Shown here piece after piece: positions 35,501-49,989 of a stretch of DNA of 64,000 nucleotides. Source of the DNA: Trichoplusia ni (Eukaryota > Arthropoda > Insecta > Lepidoptera > Noctuidae); assembly GCF_003590095.1 (NCBI RefSeq), contig NC_039491.1, forward strand, positions 11,532,001-11,596,000. Direction: 5' to 3'. The notes beneath the pieces are model-generated. The model was given only the letters and a program-made list of their open reading frames with translations, was not told the origin of the DNA and ran no database searches. How positions within the stretch are numbered: position 1 is the first letter of the stretch; each line of letters starts with the position of its first letter. The translations under genes were made by a program, and so were the position numbers.

Positions 35501-36841
35501 ATTGCAAACTAGTCAGTTTATTTGTCAACATAGTATGTGTATCATGTTTATGTATAGATTCAGAAAGGTACCAGTAAAAATAACCCTATTTTGACACTTG
35601 ATAAGTCGCTATCAGTGAAGCCACAAGGTAAGCTTAGTCCCTCGCATGTATTGGTATTTGTTTACAAAGCTAGGGGCAACCCTACTCGACGTTACCACAA
35701 GACGTCTCGGGGCAGAAAATCTACTTCACACAAGAGTTCACATTACAAAGCTGAGTAAAGTTTCAAACATGCAGAAATGTTACACAGACACACATTATTT
35801 TTACCTTTTTTAGATAGATACCTATTTTCTTTGAAAAGTCACTCAATCACGTGTCACGTTTAGACATAATAAGTACTTGTTCACGCACAATTAACCTTTT
35901 GTTTTTTTTCACTTGGTGTACAACTGGTTGCGGGTCGTCGCAGTTCGGTGCGGCCCTAGCGGCATTGTTCCGTGGTAATAAGAAAACGCTATGCATACTT
36001 ATGAAAACAGTCCAACAGTGAGAACACAACAGACCACGCTAGCAAATAGTCAGCAGAAAGTCAGTGAGGGGCGAGTATATACTAGGCTGTTGTGGTGATT
36101 GTACCAGAGAGACGTGAGGCGGTCATGGTAATGCTGTGTTCACAACTTCGAACATTAAATGAAGCACTTTCTGTGCTTTGGTTTATTATAAACAAATGAT
36201 TAATCAGGGATTTCCTTAACATTTTTTTCTAAAACTTTGAATTTTTTTATAAATGACGCTTACCATCTACAAAACTTTGGAGGCCACGTGGAAAGTTTTT
36301 TATATTTGGTAAAGTGACTTGAATAAATAATGATCATTTATTTATGATTAACTTACTCGAAAACGAGCTTTCAGGTAAGTATTTTCTTTTTTCGTACCCT
36401 AGATAAAAAGCCTTGTAGGCATTGTATTCCCCGCTCCCTGTTCAGTCGTTACATTGAGGGAGAGCTGAGCGGCCGCCGATTAACCGTAACAGTAAAGTAG
36501 CCGCTCTTGTTACCCCCCCCCCCCCCTTTGCACTGCCTACTGAGGAAAAACTACAAGAGTAATCATCATAAAACTAAGACAGTGCTTTCTAGCTGATTAA
36601 TGTTGCATTACCCTGATATCTGGTCCATACAACAGCGGCAGCAGAGGTGGTGAGGAAAGGGGGGGGGGGTCAATTTGTGTGAAAGCAGCATCCCATAACA
36701 TTAGGCCGGTATCTGCTCAGTTTTATGTGTTTTCTATGGCAAGCAGAGCGAGTTCTGCCAATACCAAGAGTGAAGCTGCTACTGAATAAATTACAAATTA
36801 TATTGAATTAATGTCACCGATTTTTTCTATCAATGCTTATA
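35501..36841. other. Intron sequence, no gene seen
   Basis: Non-coding. A run of 14 C at 36513-36526 is followed by a run of 11 G at 36659-36669. Confidence 0.55.
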
Positions 36842-37222
36842 CACGGTGATTTTTTAGTCGTCTTACAAAAGCAGCCCAGTTCATGTATCCGACGTATAAT
36901 ACCCCTAGGCGCGATTATTATTTTTTTATCATCTACTAAGACAATAAGTATGAAGAAAATTAAATAAGAGAAATTGAAATATACTCTTAAAAATGATAAA
37001 ATTGCCGCCGCCCGCGCCCCTAACCATTGTTACAAGGCTCGGACCGCGCTCGCAACAGAGCTGTGTTTCTAAAAAACTACGAATTGCATCATAATATTGA
37101 ATAAAAATTGCATTTAATTTTTTTTCAAATCTCATAGATACCTATTTTTTTATCGTGAACGTGTTCTAGTCATTGGATACATGAACTGGGCTGCTTTTGT
37201 AAGACGACTAAAAATCACGGTG
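36842..37222. mobile_element. MITE with 48-bp terminal inverted repeats and TATA flanks
   Basis: The left end CACGGTGATTTTTTAGTCG through CAGTTCATGTATCC (36842-36890) is matched in reverse complement by GGATACATGAACTGGG through TAAAAATCACGGTG (37175-37222), with one base-length difference in the T run and one mismatch near the tip. TATA occurs immediately outside both ends and is the likely target duplication, or TA within it. The interior of 284 bp has no transposase. The superfamily is not identified. Confidence 0.85.
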
Positions 37223-38662
37223 TATAGAGTCATCTTTATTATACTAAATTTATAATAACTAGACATCAGAACTGAAAGTAAAAGCCTAGTAAAATATCAA
37301 TATACTACCCAACTAACATCTTCTAACTCAGCAACCCACCGACTAGCAAGTACACACTGGAAATATCGACACTAAACATAAATGTAGAGCACAAGTTCAT
37401 AGGTGGCTGCCTGTATCATATATTCAAGTCGGGCACTAAACCCGCACCGCTCGCTCTGAGAGCCTGCGCTCGTAAACCGGTGTTATCTGGGGAAGTGCTC
37501 CCGCAGGACGCGTCTGTTTCCTGTCTGGGACACGTGCACTCCACCGCCACATGACAGCTCAGCTCACAAGAACAGGTAGAGCTTTTGTAGGTATACATAT
37601 TCTATGTTCGATTTTTTAGGGCAAAACTATGTCGCACCATTTTTATTAAACAGTATCACGTATAATTTTAGCGCTCTTTTTGTAAATTATTTCAGTAAAC
37701 ATATTTTTCATCGTTTCTAAAGAAAATGGGACTTCTGTTAAATTGTTTGTATGGTATATGCACCGCATGTGAGGTGATGGGTCAGACTTCAAACAAAGAT
37801 TTATTGGCGCTTTGCTCGGATACCGGAGTTTGACGGCTATTTCAAGTGTTCCCATTGATTATTTTCAGACAGTCTGCTGCCATACGTGTGAGCTGAAAGC
37901 TCCGTATATTCTGGTTTTTTATTTACTTTATACTCGGCTACTTTCACGTATGTATGTGTGCAGTAAACGGCACACCGAATATAGTATTACTCGAAGGCGT
38001 TGTTATTTCAGTGCCAAAGAGGCCATGTGGTAGATGTTCTCTCACATTTACGAGCAGCGCACAGATGGCCAGGTCTATGCACTGAATATTGTTCGCCACA
38101 ATAGATTGCAAGCGTGCTGTTGGGTAAGGAACTTAACACAGTTAATTGTTTATGTTCCCTTAGAAATTTACAACAATACATTTCACACCGTAATGGAAGT
38201 CTTTTGCTTAATTGTCTACAGATTTTATATTCTTACGTGCAACTATTTTGTACTTACACCAGGTTTTTAAATAAGCTTTGACTGTAGCTTAGAAAGTTAG
38301 TAGTGACAGAAGTGTAAAAAGATTCTATATCTATTAAAGTTAGGAATTCGAAACGAGTAAGAACCCATCTGAGCCGCAGTTTGTGAACGGGAAGTAGCCG
38401 GCTATAAATCTTAGAGCACGCAAACCGAAGCTGTACGCGCTGCTGGTGCCTGCGGGACGGAGGCGGGGTAGGCGGGGGGGGGGAGGTAGTAACATCATGT
38501 AATTATACGGTTAGAGACGGTGCGGTAGGTTCACAGCAGATCGCGGCCATCACAAATATTGGCGTTGGATTCGATTCGGATAATCTTGGATTTGTTTTTT
38601 TCTCCTACGGTGTGGCAATAAAGAGCCATTACTTTTAATTATCGTGTATCAACTAACAAATA

Positions 38663-38706
38663 CTCAATTCTCAATTCTCAATTCTCAATTCTCAATTCTC
38701 AATTCT
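38663..38706 (+). repeat. (CTCAATT)n tandem repeat
   Basis: About six perfect copies of a 7-bp unit. Confidence 0.95.
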
Positions 38707-40398
38707 TTATTATAGCTACTCCAGGACATCAACATGGGCACAGTTTACATCTGGCTAACAATCAAAATATTTACAGAGTTTTAACTATCAGTGGTTGAGG
38801 TTTGTTTTCGTACGCGGCAAACCGAATCATTATCCACTTTTAAAAAGTTACCATCGACATGCACCAAAGTAAAGTACAGGAAAAGCAGTTGCGGAACAAA
38901 ATACGGATTGAGAACACTTCAGTACAGCCAGCAGAATAAGTTAAAACAGACGTCATTTAATGGTAGAGTAATTCAGCAGATTGCGTATAAGTTGTTATAG
39001 TTGTAAGTAAAAAAAAGGCTTTCTGAAAAAATACGACCGAGTCTGAAAAAGTAACCAAATAGGTTGTACTTTTTTTTCAAGAAACATCTCGCGATTTCTG
39101 GATTTTTATCCTTGTATCGCTAGTTTTTAAAAGCACGCACAGGCTCACCCAAACTTGTCACAACAAACCGATTTTACTTTTGTAGCTGACTGTACAAGCA
39201 TGTCATTTCGAGGAAGTGCCGGGGCTAGGTCCCGGTAACACGATACAATGCGGAGGGCGGCGCGCGTGACGCCGCGCCGTGACCGACCCGCGCGAACTGG
39301 GACCCCGCCCCGAATCCTAATGCCAAACTTATTATATATTTTATTTAAAAAATGCATATGGTAATATTCAAGTCTAACAGCGACAGATATGCATGGACTC
39401 ATAAATATGTTACAAAAGCTTTGTCTTGTATTCTGCTTGATCTTTACCAATAAAACAATTAGCGTTAAGTTAATCCTGACAATAAGTTTCAGTCGTGAAT
39501 GACTAACTTACTTTTATAATCAGGCACTTTTAGCTTATAATAGAACAACGAAGAATGAAATAACACCTTAAGCTATACGGCTTAATATATACGGCCACAC
39601 GCAGGCACACACTTGCATAACAAACAAAAATGTGTGAACCCAGTAACGGGTAGCGGCAGTAATGAGTGAAGTTGATTAGTTTCAGCGCTCAGAAGTCGCG
39701 TCCACTAATGTTTACACAGGTTCGTGTTTACGTAGCTATTAAACTATTTTAAGGCGAAGCTCGACGGAAGCGTTTCGTTGCGGGCGGTGCAGCGCCTGCA
39801 CTGCACACCACTTTATTAGTCACTTCCTCTTAACTATTGTTCATTTTACGACTTTAACTAGAGATGTCGTAAACTTATTATTAGAGCGTTAATTAATTGT
39901 TATGTCCACGAGCATATTTACACCACATAATTTCTAAGAGTAGATATTATAATGAGCAATTACGGGAATAATATAGATATGTTACACATGTGTGATATCA
40001 TCGATATAACTAACTCTACGAATACTGCTAATTTTATACTATTATATTTCAGTAAAGAATTTGGATAAATGTCAGGATTATCACCTGCTACGATTACTAT
40101 AAACTGTAACCACAAGGTGGAGGGAAAGCAATTAATGTCAACGACAAGAAATAATGTCAACTGTAATAATATGTCATTTGTCAAGACTGACGTCTCTCTA
40201 TCGATAAAATATAGATAAAAACAATAAAAATATCAGTTTAAACGGAATACTTAGTACTCTGAGCCAAGGTGGGGTTTGTAAAGTAGCGCTGCTTCACACA
40301 CAAGTTTCAATACGTAGTCAATAGAATCTATTCAGTTGTGAACCGCGGCCTAATTAGAACTGTCGAGGACCATTAACTAAGCAAGATAGATTGGTGTG

Positions 40399-40406
40399 TG
40401 ACGTCA
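40399..40406. promoter_or_regulatory. CRE/ATF palindrome TGACGTCA
   Basis: It lies at the edge of a GC-rich patch inside the 23 kb intron. Confidence 0.35.
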
Positions 40407-43400
40407 TCGCGTCACGAGCGCCGCCTGCCTGAGGACGCGCCGCCGACGTCCCGCCCGCGACGCACGGGTAACGAGGCTGCACTGAATGTGGGACAACGAC
40501 GATTCCGGTTTTAATTCCACGATACTGTTTTATGATCCCACTTATATTATTATTGTTTGTTTGAAGACCAAAATTATGTGAGATCAATAAACGTTCACTT
40601 CAAACGAGTTTAACTGTTTTAAATGCCTTTATAATATGTTACGGTTACGTTATTGAAGATTCTGCAGTCTGATCAACGGCATCGAATTCCAAGACCAGAC
40701 TTATAAATACTTTAATTTCCGATTGTGAGCTGTTAAGTGAAAATGAATGAAGCGAGCAAGTTGTGTTGTGCTCACAACGAAATCGGTTACAACAAGGAAT
40801 TTGGCTCCAATACAGCCACTCACTAAGCTTGTTGTGTTAGTGGTTTGGTATGCGGCGGGGGTGTTGACTGGGATCAAACAACACGTGGTGTAAACAAACA
40901 GGTGTGGGGCAGCGCGTGTGGCCACCAACGCGCCCGAGCCGGCCGGCGCAGGGGACGTGCCCAGGATGGAGAATACCACATTACATATCTCCAGGGTCCT
41001 CTTATAATACTCTCGTTCCTGATATATATTATATACTTTATTAGTGTTATGTTTGGCAGGAGCTACATAGGTACGTGTAACGCCTGTATTGTAGTCTGCA
41101 TGATGTGAATTAGCGTAAGAAAATTAAATCCACACCTTCAAATGTTACTATTTTGCGTTTCAACTTTTTCGATCTGGAGTTTACCCTACTTAATACTCTA
41201 AAGATCGTTTTCAAACAATGTCCCTGACGTATGTAGGCATAGAATACCTCAAGAAGAACCTCTATGCCCAAAGAGTTTAATATATATTTCTGGCGATATA
41301 CGTTTCGACTAGTAGTGCAGTTAGAATTTCGTGTTCAATAGATTTCCATTCAGGATCTATTCATGATATGAACAAGTATTTGTGAACTCCGCGACCCATA
41401 TCAAATGTCTAATAAAACAGGCCTATAAATATCCGTGTGAACGCTTCTTTACGGAAAAAAAACTTTTGGTAAAGCGAATATATAGAATTAGGTACCTAAG
41501 TAATATATTCGTGCGTATTTTTGAAAAGGTTTCTCAGCAACAGAGGCAGTTCTAAAAGCTCACCGCTAATCATATTTGCTTGTGTTACTAAACTTGCTCA
41601 AGTTTATTATGCAATATTGGGTGTTTGTGACCTTCCTTAAACTAAATCCTGTCCTCTGACAGCCATATAAGAATTACTTATTTTAAAGTACAAATCGTAA
41701 AAATTGTGAGATACTGACTCTCGAAAATTGTACAAACGTGTAACAAACGACGTGGAATTTGATCTGTGCTGTTTTGATCCAATAAATTAGATCTGTGAGT
41801 AAATCATAGTATGAGAGTCGGTACTTGTGGTTCCAGCTGGCATCAACTTTGATGTCGGTTGCGTATCTGTTGCGCTCTCGCCGGACCTATTATTCAATTT
41901 GTATCCGCGGCCGGGCGGCGCGCGGCGGCTGTCTACTGCAGGATTTATAATTAATACCGGATACCAACGAATCACCAGCTATTACATTCTTCCCAAACAA
42001 TTTATTGTCTCCCATTTACACTGCTTTGATTCCAAAATAAATTCCTCTTGAAATATTAGGGTTGGGCTTAAGAATCTTAATAGATTTGAAACACCTAAGA
42101 GTAGCTGGTATAATTTAATACCTTTGAGCGAAATTCAAATTAGGTTTTTGTTTATATTTTACAATATAAAACAGAAACGAACGTGACATAATTTGTCTAT
42201 TCTGAGTGGAGATAGGACAGGTATCTGCGCCCACGCACATAACGAAACATAAAAGTTCGTGAATCGAAGTGGAATATAATATGCAAGAATATATGTATAA
42301 GTAACAAATCGATGTTCGCGGAGGAGGCGGTTCCCAGAATTGGTCGTTTTTCGGCGTTATCAGGTTACGCCATATTAAACGGTTAATTAACTGCCAACGC
42401 CGAGATTGTTTTACACGAGATATTATTATAACTTTGTTCCGACGTTTCCGAGTAAAACTTTTGATTTCTATTCATGTATCGACATGTCTCGACATCTTAA
42501 AAATACGTGCTTGGTCTCTACACTAGCATTAAGGATGAAGCATGAACTTGCTGCAGTTGCAGTTGCAGTATCTGTACATAGTTGGTTGGTGGTGATATTT
42601 TCCTCCATGTATGTTGCACGATCCTTGCGACCACTATTTGTCATTTCGTTGCCTCAGAGACTTCAGTATTATTAATAAGTCGTACAATAAGACCGCATCG
42701 AGTTGGTCGCCGTGGTGTCGATGTGTATAAATCTGTCGCCGAAGTGGAACAGGATGTGAATGCTCTCTCAAACTGTTTCGGTTATTATCAAGAAGCTTCA
42801 ACTTAAGTGTTTCCTCTCCACATTAGTTACCTTGTCACGTTTTTAGTTGGGCAACGAATATTTTCATAATTATGTCGAAATACTTCATAAAATGAAAAAC
42901 TGATGTTTTTTTTATAATTTTTCTTTTTATTTTAATATTTTGTAAAACAAAGTCTTTCAGTTGAACACAGCGTAAGTCAATTATCCTTAAAATGAAATTG
43001 ATTTTCTCTGGCAACACGGAAGGATTGCATCACAATGGGGCTCTTTGAATTCCAAGATATTAAACATGGACTTCCGCAAACAATAACTGGACATTCAATA
43101 CCCAGCGCGTGCAATGTTTGTGAGACAATGATGTGGCTCCGGACAGATGACGGCTGTCAGACCGGATCGGCAGCCCGGGCCGGCTCCGACGGCCGGGTCG
43201 GGGGACAGGCGCCTCATAAAAACAGTATTACGGCGAACGGTTTTAATACGAATCGCAAACGTACACATAAATATGGAAAACCTGATATATTGTTGTTCGT
43301 GTCACTCGCATGTTGTCTCACACGGATCCCTATCTTTATTTTACTTTGGAGTTTGACAGTTTTGCATGGTACAGGTCTAGACTGTGTCCATTAAGTACGA

Positions 43401-46400
43401 GGTCTGGACTCAATTCCTATAACTGATGCGTTGTTTGCTTCTATCTGTTCTAGGTTCGTTAGTTCGCAGACTTCTTTAAATAACAAAACAATACAAGTGC
43501 CTCAATGAATACGCTTACTTGAATGTCGATCAGAAAACTAAAATTATATTACGACTTTAGGAAATATGATAACTACCGTAAAAATTCTTTGCATCCAGTT
43601 GGTATTTTAACCAGATCGGAATGCAAGATAAACAGCTATGCCATATATGTAGAGTGAGACGCATTTTGACTGGACGAGTTTGAAACCTTATTGGATGGAG
43701 ACTGAGTGCCAGTAATAACTGTCTGAAACGACAACAAACATGGCTATCTGTAACCGACATGTATTTTGTTGTTTCAAATTATGAGTTGTGTACAATTAAT
43801 ACAGACAGCAAAAGGAACAAAAGGGGATATACAATGGACGCAAAACAAAACGTTGCCTGGACACAAAGGGAGCTGTAATTAAAAGATCAGGTAGAGTGCA
43901 GCGGGAGCCGACCACCCGCTCTCTATTGTCGCACTTTTTACGTCGCCCGGCAAAAACATCACTCGTTAGTGTGGAGGGGTTTATAACGCCTTGACACACT
44001 GTTGTGATGCCCTCAGACACACGCTAGCCAGCTTCCATGACCTATACGAACACGGAGCGAACTACAGCAAAGACGTTTAATAGGACAAAACAGAAGAATT
44101 TCTCTACACGCCTATACAAAAGCTCACAGTTGCATACCAGAGGAAAGCTCCCACGATTTGTTACGAACAATAAACTCGTACTATTCACAGGTCAATCACA
44201 CCTCACTACACGGTGGATAACACTCCAGACATGCCGTGATCAAACAATCAATCACCACGACGACGTCACTGATGACACGCGCGTCACTGATGCGGGCGCG
44301 GGGCGCGGCAACGTGCGCGCTCTCCGAGAGCTGGCTCGCGACTGAGCGCGCAGAGATGCTCACAAACTCGTTCTGGGCTCCACTAAAGCCTTCACGGTAA
44401 GTGGCGCAGGCACAATGGGAAACGCGAGCGCCCGCGCACCTGTGTCGTATACTCCTTTTTCTTTTTAATTTTATAAGGCGTCGAACTTTTCTGCGAGCGG
44501 ACGAACGGTTGATGACCCTAAACAGAAGTCCTTAATGATAATTTAATGGGACCTCAACCGCCGTCGATCGAACAATCCACATTCAATGTTAATAGTTATT
44601 CATTTGCCGAGCAATCAGCGGCGGTTTTCAGACAAAGTTAACATAAATATAATGGTCGGTAATTCATCAGGAGCTTTTTTCCGTCCCTTGTCGCAAAATG
44701 GCGGGACACATGAATGGCTGGACGGACAGCTAGATGAGTCCGACGATAGCGGACGTTACTAAAACTGCACTGTTTACTATTTGGGCGGCGGTTGAGTGGA
44801 ATGCGCCCCCCTTACCCCTCCCCCGCGTCGCTCGTGCAAGGTCGCGCGCAAAGGTATGCGCAGCGCGCGCCCCATGCAACCAACTAAACACACGAACAAA
44901 TAATATATCTATACAGTAGGCTCGCTAGAAGATCGTTTTTACACGAAAATCAACTGTTAGTGAACTGTCTCGATGAGACAGTGAGATCCATAAAGTCTGC
45001 AATTGTTTATTAACAATCCCCAAAAACAAGCAGAACAGCAACGAAGAGGAAAAAGCAACTAATCAACGACTTGTCACGACTTACAGATTACACAAAAGCT
45101 AATATTTACAGCATGTCAGGAAGAGAATCGATTGCCCTCGAAATAAACTCCGCGCTGACGTTAATCCGATTACAGAAATAAAGACAAGTAACGTGTGAGG
45201 CGACGAGCTCGGAGATCGTGTGATACCGAACAACAAGAGTGAGCTGTTAATGGGCCATTCACGTGTTTATTACTTGTTCGCTTATTTTGGACATTTGAAG
45301 CTTTTGGCAATTAATTATGGAACAAAGTTAAACAGTGTCATATAAATAACAGCTGATCTCTTAATGCTAAGGAAATGACTCGCAATGAGAGGGCTTACAC
45401 ATATGTCCATTTCAGAAACACTTAATCCTATCCATATTTAGATGAAAGTTCTTAATTAAAAATTTTTGGGATTTACCATGATGTCAGCTCCTATCAGCAT
45501 TACGATTGACAAATTTGTCATGATATCTGAACTCTACATTTATTGTAGCAGGTAAACAACTGTGCCAATTTAGCCTTCTGCACTTACTTGTTTAATGTAT
45601 AATAATATGTCTAGGCAAAACAGTCAATCCAGGCTTACGTCCCACTTGGGAAATCAGGGGACCGATACACTCAACTTTGTTCACCCCCATATTATACCGT
45701 ACATCATGGCCTGAACTGGTCTTTGGAGGTCAACAAACTAAAGGATATGGAATAAAATTAAATACATAAATATCTCAAAACGCTAAAAAAATATAAAAAG
45801 TCTTGAGTTTGTGTTGTTTATCTTCTCAACGTAGTTGTAAAATATTATAAAGGGCTTTTAAATATCCTTGTCTACTCTAATCAAATTAGAGTGAGATCGA
45901 ATTGATTAGCGCTGGTTACTGTTTGACAGGCGGTTGTTACACAAACGCTAATGGCAGCGGCGGCGCGGCGTGCGGCGCGCGGCGCGGGCACATTCTTCAC
46001 GACTAGTGCAATACCGCTGCGTCACCTGACAATGATCATTTAATTATGTCGGACGCTGAATTTTCGATACTGTTTTTTAGTGTTTAATAATAATAATATT
46101 TGATTTGTGCATTTTTTGGCATTGATGGCTCACTACACAGCTAAAACCAGCCTTCATTTTTCATATCCTATAATACAAAATATATTATAAATGACAGCAA
46201 AAATAATAAAAAATATATATATTTGTTTCTTTCAAGCTCCTTGCATATTATTATTGATACATAAAAAAAACAACACACAAAAACAACTTATTGACGACAG
46301 ACGAGTAAACTAAAATACAATTAATAGCAAAGCAACAAAGTATATCGTGGAACACACGAAGACTAATAAATATCTGTCACTAAGTGATCGACAAAAACCT

Positions 46401-49038
46401 GATCGCAAATCACTGAGTGATAGTATCGCGTATCGCGGAGGTATCTGCGGGAACTAGTTCGATCAGTATCCACTCCAGTTGCAGCTTACACTCTTGCGAA
46501 ATTATTTAACTAGCTGAGCTGTCACTGCTTGATGAATTTGCCGATATCACTACTAAGTGGCTGTTACACAGATAATTAAAATATTGAAACAATTAAATTA
46601 AGAATATAAAAAACATTACGTATGTAACCGAAAAACAATGTAGAGTCTAAGATATAACACACAATGTATATTAAAGTGGAAATGTAATTAACGAGGAGCA
46701 TTAACAAGAAACTTAGTCGAGACAAAGCTAGACCACAACAGTGTCTTAATTAAGACACATCTAGTATTCAAACAAGTTACACAAAAACCTAGACAATGGT
46801 TGACCTGACACAAAAACAGAGCGAAGTTCTCTAGATAATACATCAAGAGTGCCACAACACTCAGAGGGCTCAGTTTCAACTGGTATACAATACAATTCTT
46901 CTCCGCAAGTCTTAGCAAGTGTACGTGAAGTTTGTGCGACGTCTAGAGCTCAGCACAAGTTAGGCGCGACTTAAGTGCCAGCACACTGCTTATAACGCCG
47001 AGAACTCTTGCTCTACTGAACAGACTAGATACAAGTTTGAAGACTTAACCAAAAGGATCCGACTACTTTTTTAACACTACAGTATAACAAAGTTTATTGT
47101 GGCGTTGTAGCTGTCGGGTGCTACCAAGTGCAGTTTAATAGTTTTTGTTCAGAAAGCTTAGAACACTTGCATTTATTCATTTGTATTAATGCTCAGAGAT
47201 ACATGCACATTCATAAGTTTTTAATTCAGCTTGAATGAGAGCCACTCGTTCAATAATGTATGAAATAATTCGTAAGGTTTACAGCGCCCCACGTTGTATA
47301 AAAAAGATTAAGGGATATAAGTCTTCACAAACAATGTCCTAATGAGGCTCATACATACATAACCAAATTTATGAAGTCATTAAGGGATCAGCAAAGTTCC
47401 AATTAAAGCCGGCGTACATAAAGTCACGACTGGCATAAATTAGCCGAGTGCGAGCGGTCAAGTGCGAGGTCGCCGCGAGCCGCCGGGTTCTCTATACTAA
47501 CACCACGTGTCATAATGATAACCAATAATTTAATGCAAAAGTAACGTTGTGTATCAGTTTTGCCGACTCTGCCTAGTGAGACCAACAAGGTTCAAAAGTG
47601 TACTAGGTTTTTAGCAAATAGTAGCACAATTTTATCTCAGCCATAAGACAAAAAAAGTTAAATTTTTAAAATAAACAGACGGCTGAAGGTCTTGCCGGAC
47701 TTGTCTCCTCTGTTGGGATGAAATACCTACATGGAGTGTAATCGTGTGGGTTGTGACAAGGGTACACGTCAGAGAGCAACTCATCTCCGGGATATTTATA
47801 AACATTCTGTTCACAATGCACGAAATGTAATCATAATCATACTGTATTATATATACATAGCGCACTCATCGCGAAGATAAATTTAACCAACTGCTTTTAA
47901 GTAAAAAAGAACTAGTATTCCTAAGTATCTTTAAAAATTCTGTGAACGTTTAATGGAAACGAAGTAGTAGTGATGTGCAGACCATTGACATATCTGAGCA
48001 ATTTGAAAGCTCCTTAAATCGGCTGCGAGATATTCCGCTCTACATACGACACGTCGCTGCTACAAGATCGTGTTACTAATACATAAGCTTGGTACATGAA
48101 TAAGTTACTTGATATGTTTATTTCAAGTTTTGCTTTCTATCCGACCAAAATCTAGATCAGATTTTTTGCCAGCATCTGGTATTGTAATGTATCTGAGTTG
48201 ACAGCAAGAAGTCTGCATCGTGAGTTATTAATTCCGTTGAACATATTCGAGCGCCGGTTTCGCGACACTGTTACATCGCGTGACCCCGAGCCACACTCCG
48301 CGAACACCGGGAAGTGGGGACTCGCTTCAATACTTTCTCCACAACTTTCAAAGTTCCTACCTACTTAATTTCCATACAATTATCTGATTGGCATTCAGTC
48401 AAGTTGTTGGCAACTGCCCACAAGATCTTAATGATTTAGTACGAAATAAAATTATCTTACTAACTTACTCACAAATAGTGTGCATTATAAATATTATTGT
48501 CGAGATGCGATACACACACATAGGTAGTGTATACACGATATATTTAAGAAACAAGCTGAAACACGTAACACCAAGACTCGCATAATAACGAGACAATTAT
48601 TCATTCATGAGGCATGTCGCATCAAAACATCAGCTTCACGAGAAATTTCATGCCAACTTCAACTAAGTGTTCGATTAAATCAATCAATTTTATAAAGAGA
48701 ATCTAGGAACTTCCCTCTTTTTCAAGAGCACTTAAAAAAACTCACCACAAAGTAATAAAAAAAATCTGGTAATCAGAACAAGAACAAGTTAAATTGAGTC
48801 TAGAAACAATCTTTAGTAATATTTTAAAGTGGTTAGGTTATCACCGCCTTGGTCAAGCGTGTGATCCACGAACGCCGATCCTAAGTCTGGTTGTCTTTGT
48901 GTTCCTGACTAGAATGTCTGTGCAAACATGATAAAAATTATTGTTGATCGCTGATCGATGATTAACAGAATTAAATTATTTAGTGAGTTAGATGTATTTT
49001 TATGACTATGTGAGCGGGATGGTGTAGGCAATACTGAC

Positions 49039-49185
49039 CTGTTCGGGCGTGTCGGTCTGGAAGGCGTGGCAGTAGTGGTGCGGCGGCTCGGAGCGCGGCT
49101 CGCGCGCCACCAGCGCGAACAGCGCGCGCCTCGCCTCACACGTCGCGTACGAGATGCGCCGCAGCGCGTGGCACATGCGCACGCT
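49039..49185 (-). CDS. SH2D5-like PTB-SH2 adaptor: PTB middle exon
   Basis: A 49-codon exon in phase 0/0. The acceptor is TTGTTGGCAG/AGCGTG and the donor GAACAG/GTCAGT. It encodes SVRMCHALRRISYATCEARR, then ALFALVAREPRSE and YCHAFQTDTPEQ. These are central strands of a PTB domain. The HALRRI.Y.T....FA.VAR.PRS pattern is close to the vertebrate SH2D5 PTB as I remember it, and the CHAF strand is typical of the whole family. PTB domains bind NPxY/NxxF-type peptides. Codons are strongly GC-rich (Ala GCG, Arg CGC). Confidence 0.9.
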
Positions 49186-49989
49186 CTGCCAACAACACAC
49201 CACTTGTAACACCACTCTACTACTAGGTACTACAGAACTGGCTAACCACAGCTCTACCATTCATGAGATACCCCAGAGGGAATCTGGGGAATGGTAGTGC
49301 TGTACTGTACGTATTGTACGAAAACCAAACTGATACCCAAAATAATATGAAATAAAAAATAAAAATAAAAGTACAAAATGCATCTAATTCAATAGACTTA
49401 AAGTTACAGAAGTTACAAATCAATCAAAGATTTTGAAAGTCTTGGAAACCAATTTATTCAGAGAACTCCAAGAAATCGCGGAACGACAGAAATTTGAAAC
49501 ATGGGAATCGTAAATAGTAAGGATTTCATATCTAAGAGAAAAGTGGATGAAGCAACAAGCAATTCCAGGAGGAGCAATGATGGGCATGTGTATCAGGCTA
49601 ACTTATTGCCTATGCATATCAGAATTATCAGAAAATTACATATTAAAACAGTTGCTGGAATTTAGACCTGCAACTATGTGCAAACTATGTGTAATTCAAT
49701 CTTTGAAACCCTAGTTCACATAAATACGAGTACTTAGACCTTTGTAAAGTCCTAGCTACCGCATTAGGTTAAGTAACCTGTAATGGTAGATTAGTGTGAT
49801 AATTAAATAAATAAATAAGTGATATAGAATAAACGGGTTTGGCGAATTTCTTATACATACTCCCACACCATAAGAGAAGAAGGTTATTGGACTTGTCACC
49901 CGATTTAAAAATGTAGAGGTGTTCGAGATGATTTGCGTACAAGTTGCTCTAGCAATCATCAGTACTACAAGTAAAGTGTTGCAGGTTAC

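Larger units (their letters stand above)
37223..49038. other. Second part of the 23 kb intron, no gene seen
   Basis: Non-coding. It includes a 7-bp tandem repeat at 38663-38706, a G-rich run near 38463-38486, a CRE palindrome at 40399 and many GC-rich patches (39250-39310, 40420-40470, 44285-44345, 44805-44875, 45955-45990). Open frames such as 43035-43394 on the plus strand show no domain. Confidence 0.5.

Noticed and set aside
43035..43394. 119-codon plus-strand open frame
   Set aside because: It crosses a GC-rich patch with no domain and no support for transcription.
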